The notes under the pieces are model-generated. The model was not told the DNA's origin. It worked only from the letters and a program-made list of their open reading frames with translations, and ran no database searches. From a virus, in IMG/VR virus record IMGVR_UViG_3300048015_000339, positions 1-47,043 of that record: 47,043 bases of DNA; one strand, written 5' to 3'. Position 1 is the first letter of the stretch; every line of letters begins with the position of its first letter. The position numbers were made by a program, and so were the translations under genes. Positions 14,962 to 23,064 of this stretch are shown piece by piece.

Positions 14962-16143
14962 CTAGTAGGTCGAGAGGCTGTTCGTGAGGATGATCTCACC
15001 CATCAACGTATCCGAGACGCTGTAGACAGCCTTAAACTTGACGGTTTGGTAGACCAAATCCTTTACCTTGAATGGCCGGCCCAGCTCAGTGAACGTGCAT
15101 TTTGCCAGCGTGATGTTGAGCGTCGGGTGGCCAGTGGAGTTGATGGTCACGTCGGTGTTCGTCGCGATCAGGCTGATGGCCTGCGGCGTCGGCCCCATGA
15201 ACGCGGTCTTGGCATCCGTCTCGTTCTGCCAGATGCACTCGAACGAACCTTCGATGGAAAACTCTTTGTTGAGGAAGTCGGCGGGATTGAGGGAACCGAG
15301 CACTTCCTGGTCCTCGACATTCGCATTTATGGTCACCTTGGCACTCTTGAGCGGGACAACGGCGGGCGTGAAGGTCTGAGTACCAATGGCGCCCGTCGTG
15401 GCAGCGGAGAGGTCGTAAGCCGTCGCAGACACTATCTTGGCGACGGTCGTCCCGGTTGGAATGTTCGTACCGGACACGCCCATGCCGACGCGCAACTGCG
15501 TCTGCGGGTTTATCGAGCATGCGGTGACATGCACGGTCGAGGCCGCGGTGCCGGTTGCCGTGAGCGTACCCTGCAAGCCCGCCAGCGTGGGTGCGAACGA
15601 AGCGGCCAGGTATTGCGGCAGGAAGCGGTTGTCGCTCGTGGTTGAGGGGGTAAAGCTGCTCTGGGCCGCGCCGGACAGCGCCTTAATGCTCGCGTTGAAG
15701 GTAATGAACTTCTTGAGCGCGATGTCGATGTCAAGCTTTTCCACGACGCCGTTGGCATAGGAGTAGTCCTGTGCGGCAAGCGGGTCGTGCAGGAAGAGGG
15801 TAAGCGACTGGTGCTGCGCGCTCTCGCCGATGGTGAAGGTGTGCACATAGGGGCCGGAGCCGGTAACGGCATAGCCCCCGAACATTGAATAAAGGATGAG
15901 GCCGCTGCTTTGGTCCAGGAAGTTGCCCTGGAAGCTGCCCTGCGCCCACTTTTTCGTCTGCGTCATGTTGACGCTGTCTTCTATAATTCCGAACGCTTGC
16001 GCGTCGGTGGCAAACTCCTTCTTCTCGTCCAGCGTGAGGTCGTTCCATGGCGTCCAGTAGGATGCCGAAGACTGCGCGGTGCCCCGTGTGCTTTCCTTCG
16101 CTACGCCGAACTGAATGAGTCTCCCGATTCCCTTTGATGACAT
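14962..16143 (-). CDS. major tail tube protein
   Basis: The product has 393 residues and begins MSSKGIGRLIQFGVAKESTR. The N-terminal part (GVAKESTRGTAQSSASYW, then a Thr/Ser beta region) is typical of siphovirus tail tube proteins. Residues about 205-262 are an extra module (LRVGMGVSGTNIPTGTTVAK and TAYDLSAATTG) that also occurs in the connector gene at 17391. The C-terminus returns to the tube fold (FKVKDLVYQTVKFKAVYS). Gene order (before the chaperone and tape measure) strongly supports the call. No canonical ribosome site is visible. Confidence 0.8.
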   Translation of the reverse strand: MSSKGIGRLIQFGVAKESTRGTAQSSASYWTPWNDLTLDEKKEFATDAQAFGIIEDSVNMTQTKKWAQGSFQGNFLDQSSGLILYSMFGGYAVTGSGPYVHTFTIGESAQHQSLTLFLHDPLAAQDYSYANGVVEKLDIDIALKKFITFNASIKALSGAAQSSFTPSTTSDNRFLPQYLAASFAPTLAGLQGTLTATGTAASTVHVTACSINPQTQLRVGMGVSGTNIPTGTTVAKIVSATAYDLSAATTGAIGTQTFTPAVVPLKSAKVTINANVEDQEVLGSLNPADFLNKEFSIEGSFECIWQNETDAKTAFMGPTPQAISLIATNTDVTINSTGHPTLNITLAKCTFTELGRPFKVKDLVYQTVKFKAVYSVSDTLMGEIILTNSLSTY

Positions 16144-16152
16144 AGTTGGTTG

Positions 16153-16425
16153 CTATTCTACGCCCTCCTCCTTGGGGGCAGGCGCAGGTGTGGATATCGG
16201 AGCTGATGTGGTGCTGGGAGTGGACACGGCTGGTGCTTCGGCGGTGGAGTCCGCTGGAATGACAGGCACCGTTATCGGCCGCCTAATCTTCTGATATAGG
16301 GCCTCGGCTTCCTCGATGGTGGCGGCCCATATCACCTCGGCAAAGTGCACGGTGGTGGCTGCGAAATGAAACTCCTTCTTCGCGGGAGCGCCGGTCATCA
16401 TCTTGTTTTGAGATTCGTCGATCAT
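16153..16425 (-). CDS. small protein with Pro/Ala/Thr-rich tail, 90 aa
   Basis: The protein begins MIDESQNKMMTGAPAKKEFH. The first 55 residues look folded (FHFAATTVHFAEVIWAATIE; EALYQKIRRPITVPVIP). The last 35 are a low-complexity Pro/Ser/Thr/Ala linker ending KEEGVE. It may be a tail-associated or decoration protein; no family recognised. The start at 16425 is chosen because a consensus TATAAT lies six bases before it, which also rules out the longer TTG start that would overlap the promoter. Confidence 0.6.
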   Translation of the reverse strand: MIDESQNKMMTGAPAKKEFHFAATTVHFAEVIWAATIEEAEALYQKIRRPITVPVIPADSTAEAPAVSTPSTTSAPISTPAPAPKEEGVE

Positions 16426-16431
16426 AGGCCG

Positions 16432-16437
16432 ATTATA
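16432..16437 (-). promoter_or_regulatory. leaderless promoter, consensus TATAAT
   Basis: The minus strand reads TATAAT, CGGCCT, then the ATG at 16425. A GC-rich hairpin (CCCGCC/GGCGGG, 16441-16464) lies just upstream and may isolate this promoter from read-through. Confidence 0.55.
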
Positions 16438-16480
16438 CAACCCGCCGTGCCCTGCCTCGGCGGGATGGGGACAACCACAC

Positions 16481-16939
16481 CTATGTCCCGATCTGGTAGA
16501 GCGTGCGGGCTTCGATCCTCACAACGAATACGCAGAGGTTCATCGCGCCTGTTGTTATCGGGCCGCCTGCTACCACCTGCGCGGGCGGGACCGTGGCGCC
16601 AACGGCCGCACCATTGAGGCTGAACGCCGTATCGAAGGCATTGAGCGCCGCGTCTATCAAATCTTCCACGCCTGTGTCGGGACTGGCTAACGCTTCTGGG
16701 TTGAGCACGAACATGATGTCGTAGCGGTAAGTGCGTTTGTTGGTCGCCTGGTCCTCGAAATCGGAGGATACCGGTGGCATGCCCACAATGGCGAACGGAT
16801 AGCCCGCCGTAGCGATGTCGGTGAGCGGATTTGGGTTCTTGTCCAGGGACTTGAAGGAATTGAGAAGGCCGCCATCCACAAGCGATTGAAGGACGGAGAG
16901 GATCTGGGTCTTGATCGGCTTGGCTAAGAAGGTGGTCAT
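16481..16939 (-). CDS. tail terminator/completion-like protein
   Basis: The product has 152 residues. The pattern is an N-terminal helix (IKTQILSVLQSLVDGGLLN), then strands (GYPFAIVGMPPVSSDFEDQ, RTYRYDIMFVLNPE), then a helix ending LNAFDTAFSLNG and a final strand (MNLCVFVVRIEARTLYQ). This matches the alpha/beta fold of siphovirus tail terminators (gpU/TrP family), which cap the tail tube and join it to the head. Its position between the gp10-like protein and the major tail protein is the expected slot. The start is three bases from the previous stop. Confidence 0.65.
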   Translation of the reverse strand: MTTFLAKPIKTQILSVLQSLVDGGLLNSFKSLDKNPNPLTDIATAGYPFAIVGMPPVSSDFEDQATNKRTYRYDIMFVLNPEALASPDTGVEDLIDAALNAFDTAFSLNGAAVGATVPPAQVVAGGPITTGAMNLCVFVVRIEARTLYQIGT

Positions 16940-16942
16940 AGG

Positions 16943-17389
16943 TCAGGCTGCGATGGCCGCGATTATCTCCTCTAATGCTGCGCCGAAGGTTGCGTTGATT
17001 TCAGGTGTTGCGGCGGCGATTATCCGTTCCATGAAGGGATTGGCCTTCGTGCCCGGATGCTGGACGCTTTTGACGGGATGTTGGGCTCCAGGCCAGAAGA
17101 GCGCCTTGGCGTTCTTGGCCTCGATGATGTGCGGCGCGGTGCCGAACTCGACATACCGTGCATACGATGCGGTCGGATACCACCAGCCCTTGAGGTTCCC
17201 TGCCACCCATTGGAAGTGGTTGACGAGGAAGCCTGTGCGTACCGGGACCGTATTGGCGTTGGTATTCTGCGCCAGCACCAGCGACGATGCGATGACGGCC
17301 CGCTGCAATATGGGTGCGGAAATGTTGGGATAATCGTCCAATTTAGCGACGAGCTGCTGTAACCCCGCTATTAGAACAACGAAGTCCAT
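16943..17389 (-). CDS. HK97 gp10-like head-tail connector
   Basis: The product has 148 residues and begins MDFVVLIAGLQQLVAKLDDY. The segment SSLVLAQNTNANTVPVRTGF, with the later YARYVEFGTAPHIIEAKNAK and KANPFMERIIAAATPEI, is the characteristic HK97-gp10 family pattern (parallel to TG.LR.SI...Y....E.GT..H.I..K). The protein joins head and tail. The start at 17389 overlaps the end of the upstream gene; a longer in-frame extension into that gene is not needed. It is followed by the tail terminator gene. Confidence 0.8.
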   Translation of the reverse strand: MDFVVLIAGLQQLVAKLDDYPNISAPILQRAVIASSLVLAQNTNANTVPVRTGFLVNHFQWVAGNLKGWWYPTASYARYVEFGTAPHIIEAKNAKALFWPGAQHPVKSVQHPGTKANPFMERIIAAATPEINATFGAALEEIIAAIAA

Positions 17390-17390
17390 A

Positions 17391-18311
17391 TCAGAAGTTG
17401 AGCTGCCGGTATTGAGCCAGGACGTCGAGGTCCTCCTGGTCGAGCGTGTTGCGCCAGACGGTCGTGGCGTCGCCGATACGGTCTGACGACTTGCCCGCCA
17501 GACCCCGACGCAGAAAGCGCCGCACAACCAGATTCTCGCATACGCCTGTGATGTCGCCCGGGAGCCAGTGGGTATTGTGGTCTTCTGGGTTGGCCCAATT
17601 GACCGGGTAGCCGCCGACATAGCTCACGCGGATCATGTTGTCGTAAAGGCGCGGTAGCACGCCGTAGACGCGGATCTCGCCTGAGGGATACCAGGTGAGG
17701 CCGGACACCGGATCGGTGCGCGGTTCCACCAGTTCGTACTGATCGGGGATGAAGTCCGTCCAACTCGGGTTGGTGGGCGTGCCCGCGCGCCACTGGAAGC
17801 TCGATATCGAGAACACCGGAGTGTTGCGTAGCAAGAGGTATATCTGCCGAGAGTTCTCTATCGAGTAGGTATCGTTCGTGAATGTCTGCTGCACGAAGGA
17901 ATACCGGCCACACTCGTTGTTGATGTAGTTGGTCGCCCAGTTGATGAGGCGAATGAGCAGGGTGTCGAAGGCCGTGGGCTGATCTATGACAGTGAGGGTC
18001 TGGCCCGACGCTGCGTTCGTTGCGGGCTGGGACAGCGTGTACTGGGTCGGGCTGACGATGGCCGTTATGGTCGTGCCTGATGGGATGTAGGTACCGGAGA
18101 TGGGCTGCCCGACGCGCGGCGTCTTGCCAGCCTGCACGGTAGCAGTCGTTACTGTCGTCGTGCTGTTAAGGGTACAGCCGGTGAGGGTAAAAGTGAGGTT
18201 AGGGTCAAAGAGCAGGTCTTTAACCCGCTGAAGCGTCGTCAAGGCGAAAGGGGAGAGTTGTTCCAAGGTGGTGTCGAGGTAGTGCCCTCGTCGCCACCCG
18301 CGTCCGTCCAA
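17391..18311 (-). CDS. head-tail connector / head completion protein with inserted module
   Basis: The product has up to 306 residues. The N-terminal helix region TTLQRVKDLLFD and the later ATNYINNECGRYSFVQQTFT, with a C-terminal PEDHNTHWLPGDITGVCENL, fit the gp6-like connector family. Residues about 45-100 form an extra module (PRVGQPISGTYIPSGTTITA and PTQYTLSQPATN) matching the one in the major tail protein. The start is uncertain: the reading frame opens with TTG at 18311 and further TTG codons follow, one about 45 bases downstream; none has a clear ribosome site. Confidence 0.65.
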   Translation of the reverse strand: MDGRGWRRGHYLDTTLEQLSPFALTTLQRVKDLLFDPNLTFTLTGCTLNSTTTVTTATVQAGKTPRVGQPISGTYIPSGTTITAIVSPTQYTLSQPATNAASGQTLTVIDQPTAFDTLLIRLINWATNYINNECGRYSFVQQTFTNDTYSIENSRQIYLLLRNTPVFSISSFQWRAGTPTNPSWTDFIPDQYELVEPRTDPVSGLTWYPSGEIRVYGVLPRLYDNMIRVSYVGGYPVNWANPEDHNTHWLPGDITGVCENLVVRRFLRRGLAGKSSDRIGDATTVWRNTLDQEDLDVLAQYRQLNF

Positions 18312-18349
18312 GAGGCAAGGACACGGGCAAAGCGAGGGTACGAGTACCG

Positions 18350-18865
18350 TTAGGTATTCGATACGGCCGTGCGCACGGGTAGCGGCTGGCCACTCGCTGG
18401 CGTGCCGATGAACTCGGCGATAGCCAAGATGGCCGGGCTGGTGCCCGATGTGAACGCTGGGGTGAGCACGATGCGGAGGTAGCGCTTGCGGCCTCCGTAC
18501 GGAGCGGCAGTGGCGCTGTTGTTGCGCAGCATGACGCCTGCAACGCGAGCGTAGCTGTCCTGTGCAGCGGTGTGGACGTTGAGCGTCGCGCCTATCGCGG
18601 TGCCGGTGTTATCCGTTGCAGCCGCCCACGCGTCGCTTACGCCGTTGTCGTTGGACTCCTGGAGTGCCCAGGCGACCGTGGCCGCAGACGGCGAGCCGGA
18701 CGCGATTTCCGCGCGCACGTGCACCATGATGGACTCGGCGATGAAGGCTTGCGCCGTATCAATCGAGTCGCCGTTTACGGCCGAGCTGCCCGTGAGCGAT
18801 TGTATCGCCACGGAGCTGACAGTGGAGCACTGGAACAGCGTGTCGTCGTAGGGATTTTCACGCAT
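18350..18865 (-). CDS. hypothetical virion protein, 171 aa
   Basis: The protein begins MRENPYDDTLFQCSTVSSVA. It is beta-rich with a regular structural-protein composition (ESIMVHVRAEIASGSPSAAT; RKRYLRIVLTPAFTSG). Lying between the capsid-associated coiled-coil gene and the connector gene, it is probably a head decoration or minor head protein. Proteins of this size at this position are typical of siphoviruses, but I cannot name the family. A 66-base gap precedes the ATG. Confidence 0.6.
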   Translation of the reverse strand: MRENPYDDTLFQCSTVSSVAIQSLTGSSAVNGDSIDTAQAFIAESIMVHVRAEIASGSPSAATVAWALQESNDNGVSDAWAAATDNTGTAIGATLNVHTAAQDSYARVAGVMLRNNSATAAPYGGRKRYLRIVLTPAFTSGTSPAILAIAEFIGTPASGQPLPVRTAVSNT

Positions 18866-18931
18866 AGGTGTTCGGTTCTTGTGCCTGCCGCCGTCGATCC
18901 GGCGGCTGCGGCGGGCGACCGCGCGGCGTCA

Positions 18932-19402
18932 CTAATTGCCCTGATCTGCGTTGGGAATGCACACAAGCCCTTCGTCGAACCGATGGACCGTGCCCTTGCG
19001 CCCGTCTGGGCACTGGCACGCGTCACCGGGCCTGGCGTTGCGGACGAAGCCGGTGCGGCTTTCGCCCGCGTCAGGGACCTGCTCGGCACCTGCGCCGCCT
19101 TGAGCGGCTGCTGCCGCTTCGGCCTCAGCTTTGGCTTTCGCGTCGGCTTCGGCCGCTGCGGCTGCTGCATCGGCGTCGGCTTTTGCCTTGGCCTCCGCCT
19201 CTGCTTGTGCAGCGGCGTCAGCGTCGGCTTTGGCTTTCGCGTCAACAAACACGCTCTCGGCCGCAGTAGCGTCAGTGTCCGCCTGTGCCGCCTCTGCCTT
19301 CTCCTCGTCGGAGGAAGCCTCGGTGAGTGCCGCGTTCAGCTCGTCAGCTTTCGCCCGAGCCTGCGTCGCAGTGTTCTGCAACGCGGTAAGTTCGTCGCTC
19401 AT
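18932..19402 (-). CDS. Ala/Lys/Asp-rich coiled-coil protein with CIP tail motif
   Basis: The product has 156 residues. Residues 5-50 form a coiled coil (TALQNTATQARAKADELN). Residues about 52-100 are a low-complexity repeat of Ala, Lys, Asp and Glu in units such as AKAKADADAAA. The C-terminal 40 residues form a small Cys domain: ACQCPDGRKGTVHRFDEGL followed by VCIPN. A related motif (CTMDDGSEGELAS...LVCIP) is inside the protease-scaffold protein. It lies just downstream of the major capsid gene, suggesting a head-associated or fibre-like role. The repeat may be length-variable. Confidence 0.65.
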   Translation of the reverse strand: MSDELTALQNTATQARAKADELNAALTEASSDEEKAEAAQADTDATAAESVFVDAKAKADADAAAQAEAEAKAKADADAAAAAAEADAKAKAEAEAAAAAQGGAGAEQVPDAGESRTGFVRNARPGDACQCPDGRKGTVHRFDEGLVCIPNADQGN

Positions 19403-19411
19403 AGCGAGAAG

Positions 19412-19417
19412 ATGTTA
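19412..19417 (-). promoter_or_regulatory. possible -10 box TAACAT
   Basis: The minus strand reads TAACAT nine bases before the ATG at 19402. It fits a very short or absent leader, but the match to TATAAT is weak. Confidence 0.3.
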
Positions 19418-19481
19418 CCGAATAAGAGGCTGTTTACTGCTTCGCGCGAGGAATGCGCGGAACATCCGGTCAGCCACCGGG

Positions 19482-20735
19482 TTAGGAAGCGGCAGTCTTG
19501 CCGACAACCATGGCGCGAGGAAGCGTCAGCGTGAGAGCGTGCGAGTGCTTGTAGACAAGGCCGCGCTGATCGCTCAGTGCTATCTCCTTGCCGCCGAAGC
19601 TGCCCGATTCGAACTGCGCCACGCGCATCTCGCCGCGGTCGCCGAACGCAAAGGCTTGCATGTTGCCGAAGACGACGAACGGGTTGCTCGCCGTGTCGGA
19701 GAAGCCGTTGACGTTGGATGCGCCGACCGCCGGAAGCCAGCGGTTGGTGTAGACCGGGTAGCCAAGGATCTCGCCTGCGGGCTTGATAGGGCCGCCGCCG
19801 GGGTGGTTCTCCACCGCCGGTTCTGGTTTGCCCAAGCCTGCGTAGGGCAGAACGTAATTGCCTGCCCCGTCCTTCGCCACGCGAACCTTCGCCCATACGG
19901 TGCGGTTCATGTAGAACGCCGCGCCGGGGAGCAAAGACTCTTCGAGGTCGCCGATCATCGCCGAGCTGTCGTCCATGAGGGCGTACTTGGCGAAGGTAGT
20001 CGAGCCGCTCGGGAGGACGTAGCTGGTCACTTTCGTGCCCGTCTCGTCCACCGTGGTGGTCGAAGGGTAGTTTAGGATACCGAGGAACGGGTCGCCGGTA
20101 TTCGCCCCACCGATGAAGCCCTGGTAGTCGATCTCGTTTGCAAGTGCCTCCCCGCCAAGGGCGAGAAGCCAATCCGCAACGTTGACCGAGGCATCCGCCA
20201 AGAGATCGTTGCCGACCACAAAGGCGAGCTGCCACTTCTTCACGATGAGCATAGCCTGGCCAAAGGTCAGGCCCGTGACGGTGCCCGGGGCGTCAATGCC
20301 GAGGTACGCCCCTTTCAGGAACGACCCGGTGTAGCTCGGGATCGCCAGCGAGTCGCGCGTCATCGTCCACTTGGCCGCCTGGCTCATGATGGTTCCGACC
20401 GACGCTGCGATGCGGACTATGGCATCAGCTATCTCGCGTGAAACGAGATACCCGCCGCGATTGTCCTGCTCTTCGATAAGAGCCTCGTTCGCCTTCAGGT
20501 TCAGATTCTGGAAGCTTTTGTTGACGATGGCTGAAGCCGCCTCAACGAAGTCTTTCTTCGCCTTCTCGGTGAGGCCGGTGCGGTCGAAGCCGAACGCCTG
20601 GCGCTCCTTGCGGAGATCCGCGACGGTCTTCTGAACGCTTGCCGTAACCTCCTGACCGATGAACGGAAGCAGCTTCTCCTGCATCACCTCGTCGAACGCG
20701 GTGACGTGCATCTGCTTGATTTGTTCTGGTGTCAT
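19482..20735 (-). CDS. HK97-fold major capsid protein
   Basis: The product has 417 residues. Residues 1-95 are a helical delta/scaffold-like domain (VTASVQKTVADLRKERQAFG; FVEAASAIVNKSFQNLNLKA). From about 96 the HK97 fold begins: GGYLVSREIADAIVRIAASV (N-arm/E-loop region), DSLAIPSYTGSFLKGAYLGI, KKWQLAFVVGNDLLADASVN, then the A-domain with GGEALANEIDYQGFIGGANT and the late P-domain GEILGYPVYTNRWLPAVG. The C-terminus is RAMVVGKTAAS. The protease encoded just upstream probably removes the N-terminal domain during capsid maturation. Confidence 0.9.
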   Translation of the reverse strand: MTPEQIKQMHVTAFDEVMQEKLLPFIGQEVTASVQKTVADLRKERQAFGFDRTGLTEKAKKDFVEAASAIVNKSFQNLNLKANEALIEEQDNRGGYLVSREIADAIVRIAASVGTIMSQAAKWTMTRDSLAIPSYTGSFLKGAYLGIDAPGTVTGLTFGQAMLIVKKWQLAFVVGNDLLADASVNVADWLLALGGEALANEIDYQGFIGGANTGDPFLGILNYPSTTTVDETGTKVTSYVLPSGSTTFAKYALMDDSSAMIGDLEESLLPGAAFYMNRTVWAKVRVAKDGAGNYVLPYAGLGKPEPAVENHPGGGPIKPAGEILGYPVYTNRWLPAVGASNVNGFSDTASNPFVVFGNMQAFAFGDRGEMRVAQFESGSFGGKEIALSDQRGLVYKHSHALTLTLPRAMVVGKTAAS

Positions 20736-20757
20736 TGTAGATGGGAACTGCGGCAGA

Positions 20758-22776
20758 TTACTTTTTAAGCCGGCCCTCTCGGTTGAGACGTTCGAGGGCG
20801 GTGCTTGCCGCAGTGGTTACTCCGCGCAAAACCTCCTTCGCCAACAGGTGTGCGTCAAGCGCATCCTGGGCAGGAACTCCTGCGGGCCTCGACCTTTGTG
20901 TTCCGGGAGCCGCCGATGACTTTTTGCCGTCATCGTTGCTGCGGCCTTCCTCCCCGTCGTCATCCCCGAGGTTGCCATGCAGGTCCTCGACAATAGACGT
21001 TGCAGCTTTCAAATGTTCATGCGCCTCGCGCAGCCTTTCTCTCGTGGCAGACGATATCCGTGCTCCTACCTTGGCGGTGAGCGCCGTAAGCACCTGAGGG
21101 TCAACGTGCGGAGCGAGATATTCTTTGAGGATCTCCACCATCTTCTCATCCGGCTCGTCCTCCTCGCCGTAGGCGTCGCGCACCATGGCCTTCGCTATCT
21201 TCGTGACGGCCTTCTTATGGGCGCGGGCCGCCGTGTCGAACTGGTCCGTGATCCAATCGGTATTGTCGTCGCCGCTCTGCCCGCTCTCAACGGACTTGAG
21301 GCACTTCTCCTCGAACTCGTCCATCGCCTTTTTGTGCTTGTCGTCATATGCGTCGTGCTCGTCGCGCAGCGCCTTGAGGTGCGGCTTCCGGTCAAATGCT
21401 TTGTTCTCTGACGGATCAAAGGAGCGCATCATCGCCATGTTTTTGGCGCGGTGCATGTCGTGCTCGTCGCGTAGCGTGTCGCGCAAGTCTTTCAGGTGTT
21501 CGCGCATCTTGCTCTCGGGCGTGGGCTTCTTACCCTTCTCGCCGCTCTCGTCGCGCACGGACGTCGCCTTCTCGCGGAACTCGTCGACGGCCTTGTCCAC
21601 CTCGCCGGTGTGCCGGTCATGCTCGTTATGGAGCGCCTTCACCAGCTCCTTTTGATTGGAGCGGTTTGCGGCCTTACTTTTGTCGTCTTCCTTCGGGATA
21701 CACACCAAGGGGCCGTCAGGGTCTTTCGGGTCGGAGGCCAGCTCGCCTTCCGAGCCGTCGTCCATGGTGCAGCTATCGCCAGCCGCCGCCTCTTTGAGCG
21801 ATTTGAACTCCGGCGGCTTCTTGTCAAACAGTGCGTAGTGCTTCGCGAGATGCTCGTAGACGGCCTTCTTATCGCCATCCACGTCCACACCGCCGCGTGC
21901 GCCCATGAGCGCACCCATGGCGGCTGACAGGCCCCTCCAGACGATCGCACCGTCGCTCGCGCGGTGATGGGGCAGTTTCAGATCATCAAATGCGGCGGGA
22001 GGGTTCTCTTTGCTCCAGGCGTAGTGTCCTGCGATGTGCCGCTTCTCGGCGTCCGAGAGGTCATCCCAGTCCTTGTCGGTGAAGTCGGCAAGGCTGGGCT
22101 TGCTCCAGGCCGTGTCGATCGGTGCGGCCTTGTCGCTCACGTCCTTCGGTATCCAGCCTTTCGTCTCTGCGAAGGTGAGGCCCTTCTGCTTGAGGCCCAC
22201 AGTGTCGAGGCCAAGCTCTTTCGCCTCGTCAAACGTCAGCGCGCGACCCTGCGCGGGACCGACACCCTGATTTGCTGGCACGGGGACGAATGAAAACTCA
22301 AGTAGCTCCGCGCGCGTGATGATCGAGCGATCATCCTCGGCAAACTCCTTGGGGATGAAGCCGACTGACGTAGTGCAGCCGACATTGCTGCCGCTCTTGA
22401 GGCCATATTCGTACATCCGGCGCACTTGCTGGGCGAGTGGATTGATGTCCGCAGGGTAGAACACGCCGCGCGCACCCAAAGCGGGCACGCCGCGGTACGT
22501 GGTGTCATACGTTTCAGTGCACACGCCGATCGGAAGGCTGTAGTAATCGTGTCCCCACAAGACGATCGGGTTGTTCTTGTAGTTGGCCAGGTCCCAGCCG
22601 TCCTGGCGAACGATCTCCCCGGCACGATCCTTGACCTCAGTCGAGATAATTACGTCGAAGGTGCCGTTCGCCTCCTTGGCCTTGCCGATTTTCTCTATGG
22701 CGGCAAAGTCCAGCGACTTTACGCGGGCGCGAATATCAGCGGCGAGATCCTCTGTGAGCTTGAGCGCGTAAGGCAT
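20758..22776 (-). CDS. prohead protease (S78) fused to scaffold-like domain
   Basis: The product has 672 residues. Residues about 35-160 are an HK97-type prohead protease with catalytic His76 (VLWGHDYYS) and Ser137 (CTTSVGF). Residues about 205-320 hold an extra conserved module with DTAWSKPSLADFTDKDWDDL and DDLKLPHHRASDG. Around residues 335-365 is a Cys motif ending LVCIP. The remaining roughly 300 residues are very charged and helical (EHDRHTGEVDKAVDEFREKA; LRDEHDMHRAKNMAMM), as expected for scaffold. A single gene therefore supplies protease and scaffold. The start at 22776 follows a TGT-TATCAT -10 box at 22789-22797. Confidence 0.85.
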   Translation of the reverse strand: MPYALKLTEDLAADIRARVKSLDFAAIEKIGKAKEANGTFDVIISTEVKDRAGEIVRQDGWDLANYKNNPIVLWGHDYYSLPIGVCTETYDTTYRGVPALGARGVFYPADINPLAQQVRRMYEYGLKSGSNVGCTTSVGFIPKEFAEDDRSIITRAELLEFSFVPVPANQGVGPAQGRALTFDEAKELGLDTVGLKQKGLTFAETKGWIPKDVSDKAAPIDTAWSKPSLADFTDKDWDDLSDAEKRHIAGHYAWSKENPPAAFDDLKLPHHRASDGAIVWRGLSAAMGALMGARGGVDVDGDKKAVYEHLAKHYALFDKKPPEFKSLKEAAAGDSCTMDDGSEGELASDPKDPDGPLVCIPKEDDKSKAANRSNQKELVKALHNEHDRHTGEVDKAVDEFREKATSVRDESGEKGKKPTPESKMREHLKDLRDTLRDEHDMHRAKNMAMMRSFDPSENKAFDRKPHLKALRDEHDAYDDKHKKAMDEFEEKCLKSVESGQSGDDNTDWITDQFDTAARAHKKAVTKIAKAMVRDAYGEEDEPDEKMVEILKEYLAPHVDPQVLTALTAKVGARISSATRERLREAHEHLKAATSIVEDLHGNLGDDDGEEGRSNDDGKKSSAAPGTQRSRPAGVPAQDALDAHLLAKEVLRGVTTAASTALERLNREGRLKK

Positions 22777-22788
22777 ATGGTTGGATGA

Positions 22789-22797
22789 ATGATAACA
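22789..22797 (-). promoter_or_regulatory. extended -10 promoter TGT-TATCAT
   Basis: The minus strand reads TGTTATCAT, 12 bases before the ATG at 22776. It gives a leader of about five bases and is a candidate internal late promoter before the protease and capsid genes. Confidence 0.4.
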
Positions 22798-22822
22798 ACG
22801 ATTGGATAAGGGCACACAAAGC

Positions 22823-22831
22823 TGTGGATAA
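22823..22831 (+). promoter_or_regulatory. DnaA-box-like site TGTGGATAA, second copy
   Basis: This site is identical over 14 bases to that at 2350-2363 (GC, TGTGGATAA, TCG). It lies between the 22836 gene and the protease gene. Confidence 0.3.
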
Positions 22832-22835
22832 TCGC

Positions 22836-23063
22836 CTATGACGCGAACACTGGCTGGCACGTCCACCCAGTTTGGTCGAACGGCGTCAGATCTGTCGCGA
22901 CGCCCATGCGGATGAACCAACCAGGCGCGGGGTTCCCATTCACGTCGGTCACTTGCACGTTGGGGATGGTGAGGCTCGTGTCCCAGCCACTCACGGCGTC
23001 GTAGAGCTGCGGGAGGGCGTTCTGCGCATCTGCTTCGGTATCGAACTGAAGGATGTAGTCCAT
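22836..23063 (-). CDS. small phage protein, 75 aa
   Basis: The protein begins MDYILQFDTEADAQNALPQL. The opening (a strand followed by EADAQNALP and a helix) and the Trp-rich end (TPFDQTGWTCQPVF) match a type of small virion-associated protein often found near phage appendage genes; function unknown. It starts one base after the stop of the appendage gene (TAA-C-ATG), so translation is coupled. Confidence 0.6.
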   Translation of the reverse strand: MDYILQFDTEADAQNALPQLYDAVSGWDTSLTIPNVQVTDVNGNPAPGWFIRMGVATDLTPFDQTGWTCQPVFAS

Positions 23064-23064
23064 G

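Noticed and set aside
19428-19481. CCGGT-GGCTG-ACCGG hairpin after the capsid gene as terminator
   Set aside because: The stem is only five bases long and no T run follows on either strand.
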